The translations under genes and the position numbers were made by a program. Shown one piece after another: positions 57,347 through 64,000 of a stretch of DNA of 64,000 bases; the stretch's first letter is position 1, and each line of letters begins with the position of its first letter. Origin of the DNA: Porphyridium purpureum. Taxonomy: Eukaryota > Rhodophyta > Bangiophyceae > Porphyridiales > Porphyridiaceae. The notes under the pieces were generated by a model. The model worked only from the letters and a program-made list of their open reading frames with translations, was not told where the DNA came from and did not search any database. The DNA is taken from positions 434,001 to 498,000 of the forward strand of contig VRMN01000003.1 of the NCBI GenBank assembly GCA_008690995.1, read 5' to 3'.

Positions 57347-58258
57347 CTACTCTTTCTTATCTTCCTTTCTCGTCTTCTTTGTGGACGAGGATGAACCAGT
57401 CACAGCCCTCCCCGCGCGGCGGCTCGCTGGCTCTCGGTCTCCTGCTGGACCCCTCCATTCGCGCTTGCGCCAGTTATGGAACCAAGTCTTGACTTGCTTG
57501 AAGTCCAAATCGGTTGCTGCAACCAACATGTTGACCTCTTCATCCGTCGGATACGGATATTCGATATGAGCTTCGGCCCATTTCTTCAGTTCCATCCTAG
57601 AATCGTCCTGGGTGACTCTGCCGACGACCTGTGCCGATGCGAGGTCTCTGATCGCATCATGGAACCTTTCGCGAAGCTCCTGGTTTTGCCTTCGATCGTC
57701 AGACGAATCTAGACCGACGTCGGCGGAAACCGGTACAAGTTCGCGCGCTGATTCTAACATCACCTGTTTGCATTCCTCCTCGCATTGCCTCATGAGGTGA
57801 TCGAGCCTGTTCTTGTAGCTTTCGATCAAAGATATGTACGTGTGAAACCACTCGTCCGAGCTTCCAGGAGGGCTAGGAGCAGGAGGACCTGTGTAAGACC
57901 CTGGAGCGGGTGCTTCGACCATGCCAACAGCACTTCCGGCAGCTTCGTCCACAGTGAAAGGAACTGCGTCTGCGTACGCAGACCCCGTGCCACCGAACGC
58001 GTCTTCATCGCGACCATCTGTCGCCGTGAAGGTGGCCGAAGGTCCACTTCTAGGATTCACGGCAGCAAAAATTGTTTCTCGTGCTTCGTCATGCGCGTCC
58101 TCCGGGAGGATTCGCTCTCCAAGTGAAGCTGCACTTACGCCGGGTTGAGACATCTCGAAAGCAGTTCTGGAGTTGCTTGCTCTCGTGTACGATGCCTCTA
58201 CTGCTCCAGTTGAGCCTTTCTCTGCGCTCACTGTGCTTTCGCTTGACGTTGGAGGCAT
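57347..58258 (-). CDS. TALE-class homeodomain transcription factor
   Basis: 303 residues. The C-terminal homeodomain (about residues 226-275) reads LKKWAEAHIEYPYPTDEEVN, then MLVAATDLDFKQVKTWFHNW, RKREW. The three-residue loop extension (PYP) between helices 1 and 2 and the WF-x-N recognition helix place it in the TALE class (KNOX/BELL/PBC relatives). Residues 135-215 are helical (DEWFHTYISLIESYKNRLDH, ESARELVPV) and could correspond to a diverged upstream dimerisation domain such as KNOX2/MEINOX; the match is weak. The N-terminal 130 residues are disordered. In green algae TALE pairs start the diploid programme after mating; a role here is unknown. A basic Ser/Lys tail could be the nuclear signal. 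Confidence 0.93.
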   Translation of the reverse strand: MPPTSSESTVSAEKGSTGAVEASYTRASNSRTAFEMSQPGVSAASLGERILPEDAHDEARETIFAAVNPRSGPSATFTATDGRDEDAFGGTGSAYADAVPFTVDEAAGSAVGMVEAPAPGSYTGPPAPSPPGSSDEWFHTYISLIESYKNRLDHLMRQCEEECKQVMLESARELVPVSADVGLDSSDDRRQNQELRERFHDAIRDLASAQVVGRVTQDDSRMELKKWAEAHIEYPYPTDEEVNMLVAATDLDFKQVKTWFHNWRKREWRGPAGDREPASRRAGRAVTGSSSSTKKTRKEDKKE

Positions 58259-59567
58259 CGCGGCATCAAACGCAGGTTGTTACCACCAGACAAGCCAAGT
58301 TCCGGTCTCTCTCATACCAGGGGGCGAAGGCAAAAGGTCTTCTTAGAGGTACCTGAGTTTCAACAACGATACGAGGCAAGCCCAGTCTTCGTGTGGAAGT
58401 CAGCCCCTGCTCTCTTCGAGGTCCTCCGGCGTTCTTTGTTGCCGCTTTCGACTTGTCTCGTGTCGACTAGTCAAGCTACTCAGCTCGAATGATCGAAAAC
58501 TGGCTCAAAGCCGTAAATGGAGACGGAGCCATGTGGAAGTCCCATCAATGAGTTTATGCAGCTGGTGAACATTCGCCAGCACGCGGGACCGTTTCAGACG
58601 AAGCTCTCGACATCAGACACGCCAAACTTGAAGGAGTGTCCATACTGGTGTCACCCAAGCTCGAAGTATCCGTGAGACCGCGTTTCATGGAGTCCGCGTC
58701 TTCGAAATCTGCGGCACATTCAGACCCGTGCTTTCTCTGACCTCGGCGTTCTTTGCCATCATTATCTTTCACCAACTGTGGAAGTAGCTTTTGTCCCGTC
58801 TGAACCACGCCATTTGCTTGTGGCAAAACAAGGGGCGGGAGCTACGCTTCAAAACACGTTCAATCGCGATGTCACGCCGCGGTGCGTAGACGCATTGTGC
58901 CAGCCTCTGGAAACGCATCACGCTACAACATTGTTCAATCTCCGCTGTGCGCTTCGCTCGTCCGTTCCATCACACTCGACATCATCTGACTCGAAACCAA
59001 GTTTACGTCCGGCCCTGAAGAAGGTACTTTTTGTAGTCAGTGCAGCATTTCCGGAGATTTGGGCCGCAATTGCTGTGCTTGCCAAGCTGCACATTGCACG
59101 ATTAGGATGCGAGAACTTGGCGGGGACTCGATGTGACTTCCACGAACGGAGGCATCCTTCACCAACGAGCGAACGCACGTACGGAGACTTTGCATCTGTT
59201 GCTTCGTTGGCGGGATGAAACGAGACGCCGAATCGTCGGTAAAAATAACCAGTTTAATAGGAGAACAAACTATTGGTGGAAGAGAGGTGGTTCGACGTCT
59301 GAGCTCTTCTACGGCAGAGGCCTCATCGTCGGACAAAATGCGACATATGCAGTCGCACGCAGCGCATGGGCATGCTGAAGAAACACTCCTCCGCATTTGC
59401 GAAACAACCCTCGCACTCAGCTCACTAGATGGGAACAAAGGGGGAACGTCATGCCAGAGGCCATCAACCTGTACCGTTTTGCATTCATGCATGGGCATAA
59501 AAAGCCACCTCTCTCAGCAAAAAAAAAAAAAAAAAGGGATGTTGTTGGTCGGTTTGCAGCCAGCCTT
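58259..59567. other. 1.3-kb spacer upstream of the TALE gene, undecided content
   Basis: No recognisable protein. Protein-like open frames occur on both strands over 58780-59570 (for example 59037-59498 minus, 153 codons, and 59215-59571 plus, 118 codons), so strand cannot be chosen by eye. An A18 tract lies at 59519-59536. No exact GTACAGT copy. It must contain the TALE promoter and may contain a spliced gene. Confidence 0.35.
59519..59536 (+). repeat. A18 homopolymer tract
   Basis: Eighteen consecutive A on the plus strand, 32 bp past the 3' end of the leftward gene at 59568. It may be a 3'-untranslated T-tract of that gene or the tail of an old retroposed sequence; no target duplication was seen. 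Confidence 0.9.
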
Positions 59568-60722
59568 TTAGGCTTCTGCTTCCTTTTCTCTGTTCTCAGT
59601 TGCCTCGAGGTTCATTTGAAGAACTTTGCGACTCAGATCAGCATGGTCTTGCTCAATTTGTTCTTCGAGAATGGAAGTCCACAAACTGGCAATTTCAGCA
59701 CGCAGCCTCATGATTTCTTTCGACAATCCAAGTGGTTCGGTGAAGCACGGCTCCTCCTCGCCGGGCTTGCAGCTCATGATCGGCGGTTCCAACATCATCT
59801 TCCACACGAAATCACGAGCGACGCGGAACCTTGGCACGGCGTCGTCCAAAAAATAGGCGCCTTCCTTTTCCAAAAACTTGGCCAGCCATTTACGGTGCGC
59901 GTCATTTTCGCCTGTTTTCATGTACTGCTTCACCGCGCAATACGTGGTCATACGGTCCAAGAGGTCTGCGGTACTAGACCGCATCGCATCGTGCGGAAGA
60001 GGGTCAAAATCGTGTGTGAAAACCTTTTGCAGCTCATCCTTGCTCTGCTTGTGGAACTCGACAAGATACTGTTGGCGGAGCAGCTCGTTCTCGCGCGGAA
60101 TGACCTTGAGATCCTCTGCACATTCTTTGCTCGTCTGTGCACGCACGTCCATCAGCAAACGTGCCACCTTGGCGGGATTGACCTCCTCGGTGTACTCAAA
60201 GTACTTTTGCTCGATATAAGGATTGCCAGGTGAACCCTGTCTGCGCATCGGCTTGCGAATGACGAGTTCCGTGACCTCGGCTTTCAACATGGACTCCAGG
60301 TACTCGTTCCACGGTATCTTCATTCCGCGAAAGCCGTGATACTTTCCTACGCCCTTCTGACCCGCAAAGTTCTCCAAGAAGCGTGCCCCGGTGCCATTGC
60401 CCATTTCAGTCTGGTACACCAGCAGCGTTTGAATGGCGCGCTGCAATGTGAAGTCTTTGATCAGCAGCTCTGGGTGGAACGCGCTAAACTTTGGGTAGAA
60501 CGCAGACGACCCGCCAACCGCGGTAATGACACGCGCGCGCCTGAGACCCACAGAGCGGGCACGATGGCTTGGAGCCGCGAGTCGTCGTCCAGAACTCGCC
60601 AATCCGGAGCAACTGCGGATCAAGGCGTTCTCTGAGGGGGCAAGTATCTGACACCGCTTGCACTTCTGAGCCGAAACAGCCCGGACCGGCTGCGCCGCTA
60701 CAAATCCCGTGCAGGCCTCCAT
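59568..60722 (-). CDS. Probable plastid-targeted protein of unknown function
   Basis: 384 residues. The first 70 residues (MEACTGFVAAQPVRAVSAQK, Arg/Ala/Ser-rich, few acids) read as a transit peptide. The mature part is well-behaved globular sequence with no recognised domain: LIKDFTLQRAIQTLLVYQTE, GNGTGARFLENFAG, FRGMKIPWNEYLESMLKAEV, NPYIEQKYFEYTEEVNPAKV, a helical middle, then FLEKEGAYFLDDAVPRFRVA and a C-terminal coiled coil (about 330-384) rich in Glu. The low-complexity-free composition suggests a conserved family, possibly restricted to red algae and algae with red-derived plastids (inference; a database search would settle it). No metal or nucleotide motif is visible. The upstream spacer to the divergent glycosyltransferase gene is 1.8 kb. 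Confidence 0.8.
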   Translation of the reverse strand: MEACTGFVAAQPVRAVSAQKCKRCQILAPSENALIRSCSGLASSGRRLAAPSHRARSVGLRRARVITAVGGSSAFYPKFSAFHPELLIKDFTLQRAIQTLLVYQTEMGNGTGARFLENFAGQKGVGKYHGFRGMKIPWNEYLESMLKAEVTELVIRKPMRRQGSPGNPYIEQKYFEYTEEVNPAKVARLLMDVRAQTSKECAEDLKVIPRENELLRQQYLVEFHKQSKDELQKVFTHDFDPLPHDAMRSSTADLLDRMTTYCAVKQYMKTGENDAHRKWLAKFLEKEGAYFLDDAVPRFRVARDFVWKMMLEPPIMSCKPGEEEPCFTEPLGLSKEIMRLRAEIASLWTSILEEQIEQDHADLSRKVLQMNLEATENREKEAEA

Positions 60723-62536
60723 ACTCTACCTATCTCTGCTCCGTTTCTGCAGGCGCCGTGTTCGTTCTGATGTCAGGCAGTCAGGTCGCCACGCTATCAC
60801 TCAACATCAATAGGCGGAGACACTGCGACTGGCGCGTCTCTGATCCTGTGCCCTGTCCCACCCCCTTCCACGGACTGCGCACGGTTAGTATGTTCGTCTC
60901 CAACGGCTGGCACAACCTAACGTTACCAGTCCAAACATAGGCGCGCGCTGGTTGCCTTTATAGATACTCAGCGCAATGGCCTCCAGTCCAGTCAGCCGAG
61001 GTAGTGTCACGTTGCGTTCCACCGAACTCGATGCAGGCTGACTGAAATGGGGCTGGCAGGAGTTTGGCGCACGCGTCAAGGCAAGGAGAAACCAGATCCT
61101 ATCGAAAATATCAAAGGCGTACCCGGCACCTTCATGTTTCTCCTGTTTCTGCTGTGCTTTTTTTTTTTTTTTTTTTTGCTTCTGTGTGCGTGAATGGCGT
61201 TCATGGACTGAGCTGGATTGCCTCGTTTGAAACAGGACGGAAAAAGGCTGCCGTTACGCGTTCCTTCATAGATGCGCTGCTTTTTCACGAAACGATCCTG
61301 CGTCTAGCTAAACGCTGCAGTTTTATGGAGACTGACCGACTCAGTGCGACTGTACCTCGTCCGAGAAGTGCGCTGCCGAGCCGCCATACCTCCAAGTGGA
61401 ATGGCGCAGGACGGAATTCGCGTCGCGTTGGCAGCGACGTGATATCTGACTCGTGCTGTGAGTATGACCTGGCACTGCTTCAGGCTCTCCAGATTTCGCA
61501 CCCAGCTGCTGCGAGCTCCGCGCCCGCCCACATTCCCGCTCAATTGTGCATCTCCACGCCCACGGAATCAAGACTTGCCGCCGGCTCGGAACACTGCGTT
61601 CAATGAGGATCGTGTTTTCTGATTGCATTTTGTGAGGCCCGCACAAAACGAAGTCCTTGCAGCGAAACGGCAAGCACGCAACGAGATTCAGCTGAAGCTG
61701 GTTCGTCCAAGTGGTGGCTGCCTTTTTCTCCGTCACCGAAACTGCCAACGCTGCTTGCGCATGCTTCGTGGAGCAGGTGGATGCGCACCAGATTTGCTTC
61801 GCCCTATGACCTTCACACGGGGAAGGGGCGCTCCTGAGCTGCTTCTGTGCACCCTCAAAACGACTCAATTTCCGGCTCGTCAGGGCGGAGTGGTGTGAAA
61901 TCAGAGCTGTGCTCCTCAAGTCCTCCATGGTTGTCGTACGCTGAGCCTGGGAACCCTTCTCTCCAGTTATGATAAAATAGGCGTTCTCCTCCGCGGCGAA
62001 GAAGCAATAAGCGCTGCCATGCTTCGTGATGACGAGCCCCTTCACCCGAGTTCCAACACGTATACCACAGAAGAATAGTTTCCTTCCAATGACCACACTA
62101 AACCAGCCTTGGCTCTGTAAAGCTTTTCATGAATCCAACAAGGCCGAAAGCTCGCAAAGCTGACCTGCATGAGCGTTGCGCGACTGTATCCTGTGTGGCA
62201 TGTGCATGCACAGTTGCGTGCGGGGAGAACCAGGCAGGCCTCACGGACAAAAGGCGTGGCGTTAGGTAGTCATATTTGCATGCATACAGCCAAAAAAAAG
62301 AGGATGCGGCTGCTCTAGACCAACCAGCCACCCCTGTCATTGGGTCCATTCCACGGGGCTGGCTCGCACACCCGCGTTCTCCAAGCCTCGGAGGCCGACC
62401 TGGTGCCACCCTCGCGACTTGGCGGCAAACATGGACTCTCACTTGTCGGTCTTCTCACTGTACCGCGTTGCGTCTGATCGTGACGCAAGCGCAAGTCGCT
62501 GGTCGAAGATGAGATGTGCGGGATTCGGTGAAAAGC
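60723..62536. other. 1.8-kb divergent spacer with ambiguous open frames
   Basis: ACTGTAC lies at 61349-61355 and at 62457-62463; the second is 80 bp upstream of the glycosyltransferase ATG and probably its promoter. A T20 tract lies at 61158-61177. A 251-codon minus frame (61341-62096, no ATG start) begins with protein-like GIRVGTRVKGLVITKHGSAY, while plus-strand frames at 61320-61606 and 61623-61898 are also plausible. A spliced gene on either strand is possible; none is supported enough to call. Confidence 0.35.
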
Positions 62537-64000
62537 ATGAAAGTGAGATGGCTCATCATCGTTGTTTCTGCGGTATTTGCGGCTCTCGCACTGCTGCAGT
62601 GGACGCATGTGCGCGAACACATCACCGTGCTGGGTCGGTCGGCGGACATTCCGCTCGCAGGCCCCGAAGCACATGCTCAAACTAGACGGCCTCGCACGGA
62701 CAGCGATGTCGCGCGCGCGGTAGCTTCACGATCTGGAGAAGCAGGACATGTGGAACGGCGGGAGGCACGGAAGGAGCCACTGTCAGTGGACGAACTGGCC
62801 AGGTTAGACGCTGAAGCACAAATTCAGCTGGACACACGGGAGTTACCGCCGCGATTCCTGGAACAACCGCCAGACACGTCCATTCGGATACGAGCGACCA
62901 GCAACACATCGGCAGAAGGACCTGCAGATACCACGTGTACTAGCGATCAGCAGCTGAGTGAGTGGGGACCGTTTGCAGAATGGAATCGCGGACAGCATAA
63001 ACTGTTTGTAGTTGAGACATACTTGTTGCGGACAGCGTCGTCACCAAGCGACAGTGCCGATGGTTTGGCTAGCAAGACGGAACCAGTGGCCGTATCGCCC
63101 GCATTTATCATCAAGTATCGGGGCCCATTTCAGGCCAGCAATCATTCGTGGCTCAATGTGGGCCTTCCCTTTGAACTACACCTTTCAGAAGTCTCCGACG
63201 AGGATCGATCAAGGAATAATGCTAGTGTCACTTCGGTGATCCCCTGTCGAATCCAACCACCACCGCTACAGAAGGGAGATCCAGACAATGATTTTGAGAC
63301 TTGGTATTCTTACCGATGCGGAACCGTGTGGCTCGAGTCGTCATCACAAGATGTGAGGCTCAGTGCGAGACTTGCACTGCGCGATCTTCAGACACTGCAA
63401 TTGCTGGCCCGAGACTTTTTGGTGATGATGAATGCCGATCTAACGCTTTGCGAATGGGACGAACGCGTGGGTATTCTCCCACTACCAAAGAAGCGCGTCA
63501 AGTTTGGCTTGGCCACACTCATCAAGGCCGATTTTACACCTAAACTCAGCTTTGAAGAGATGGACCGTACCGTGCGTGATCGGCTTGCGGAGTGGATTGC
63601 GTACAACATCTACTTGGGATTCGAGTTCATATCCATTTATGTAGACGGAGAGTGCGACGCGTCTATACGAGACCTGTTGCGCCCATTCACTCTCGCGGGC
63701 GTAGCTCAGTGCACATCGACATATCGGGTGCATGTGCGCGAAGATCACGAGTACATGCCACGCGATCGGGTCAAGGCGTGGAGGGACGCAATCCGCCATC
63801 ACCAGCGCACTGTTTTTTCCATGCATGTCGAACGGTACCGGGAATACATTCAATACATGAGCTTTATGGATCCTGACGAGTTTCTAGTCATTTCGCAAAG
63901 GGTTCACTCGAGCGAATCAGACTGGAAAACAAAGCCGCCCTTGGCAAGCTTGGAGGATACTTGGAATGCGCACTACAAAAATGCGTGCTCGCTTCGCGCC
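62537..64000 (+). CDS. GT92 (DUF23)-like type II membrane glycosyltransferase (3' end beyond window)
   Basis: 488 residues are visible; the C-terminus lies past the right edge. Seen: a short cytosolic N-terminus and signal anchor (LIIVVSAVFAALALL, about 6-20), a stem to about 190, then a catalytic region: RDRLAEWIAYNIYLGFEFIS, IYVDGECDASIRDLLRPFTL, a basic middle with HHQRTVFSMHVERYREY and MSFMDPDEFLVIS. The EWIAYH-x-x-LG-x-x-x-x-x-IYDN followed by LxPF pattern and the late MDxDEF motif are those of GT92/DUF23 galactosyltransferases. The usual DxD appears as VDGE here. Such enzymes act in the Golgi; an acceptor cannot be named. The ATG at 62537 directly precedes the anchor. ACTGTAC lies 80 bp upstream. 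Confidence 0.75.
   Translation, partial: MKVRWLIIVVSAVFAALALLQWTHVREHITVLGRSADIPLAGPEAHAQTRRPRTDSDVARAVASRSGEAGHVERREARKEPLSVDELARLDAEAQIQLDTRELPPRFLEQPPDTSIRIRATSNTSAEGPADTTCTSDQQLSEWGPFAEWNRGQHKLFVVETYLLRTASSPSDSADGLASKTEPVAVSPAFIIKYRGPFQASNHSWLNVGLPFELHLSEVSDEDRSRNNASVTSVIPCRIQPPPLQKGDPDNDFETWYSYRCGTVWLESSSQDVRLSARLALRDLQTLQLLARDFLVMMNADLTLCEWDERVGILPLPKKRVKFGLATLIKADFTPKLSFEEMDRTVRDRLAEWIAYNIYLGFEFISIYVDGECDASIRDLLRPFTLAGVAQCTSTYRVHVREDHEYMPRDRVKAWRDAIRHHQRTVFSMHVERYREYIQYMSFMDPDEFLVISQRVHSSESDWKTKPPLASLEDTWNAHYKNACSLRA

Overview
Nuclear DNA of a eukaryotic alga, most likely a unicellular red alga close to Porphyridium (inference). The reasons are: long uninterrupted reading frames on both strands at about one gene per 1.8 kb; a nuclear DNA gyrase A with a presequence-like N-terminus; typical eukaryotic housekeeping genes; a TALE homeodomain gene; and a secreted Hedgehog-type Hint protein. 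Most genes look intronless. Three loci read properly only if introns are removed, and those introns are short.

Layout. 0-6 kb: PP2C phosphatase (cut by the window edge), plastid gyrase A, proteasome beta5, ribosomal eL34. 6-20.5 kb: a 2,966-residue Furry/Mor2/Tao3-type scaffold, a coiled-coil protein resembling the Sos7/Zwint kinetochore family, a DUF1415 protein, and a 1,073-residue disordered protein with a three-fold FQxxT[WY] motif. 21-23 kb: a probable multi-exon gene not visible as one frame. 22.9-30.2 kb: TIM17 and two paralogous Sel1-repeat proteins separated by a decayed coding remnant. 31-42.6 kb: nucleoplasmin-FKBP, an F-box At4g00755-like protein, prohibitin 2, GOS28, RanBPM/Gid1, a Sec14-like protein, seryl-tRNA synthetase, a repeat-containing phospho-motif protein and an ARF-like GTPase. 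44-54.5 kb: RAB5IF/RCAF1-like, COX6A, PRA1, a FUSC/ALMT-like membrane protein, DNA polymerase eta, a PHO80-type cyclin, a spliced PH-domain gene and a quinone oxidoreductase. 55-64 kb: Hint protein, TALE homeodomain protein, a presequence-bearing protein of unknown function, and a GT92-like glycosyltransferase cut by the right edge.

Working together. There is no operon logic, but some neighbours are suggestive. RAB5IF (a respirasome assembly factor in animals) sits next to COX6A (a complex IV subunit). Divergent gene pairs share short promoters. A 7-bp element, GTACAGT/ACTGTAC, recurs upstream of about a dozen genes, often in tandem with 9-13 bp spacing. It looks like a common promoter element and is the most general new signal in the window. 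Start codons were chosen at the first in-frame ATG with a sensible protein; several longer frames begin at non-ATG codons and were shortened.
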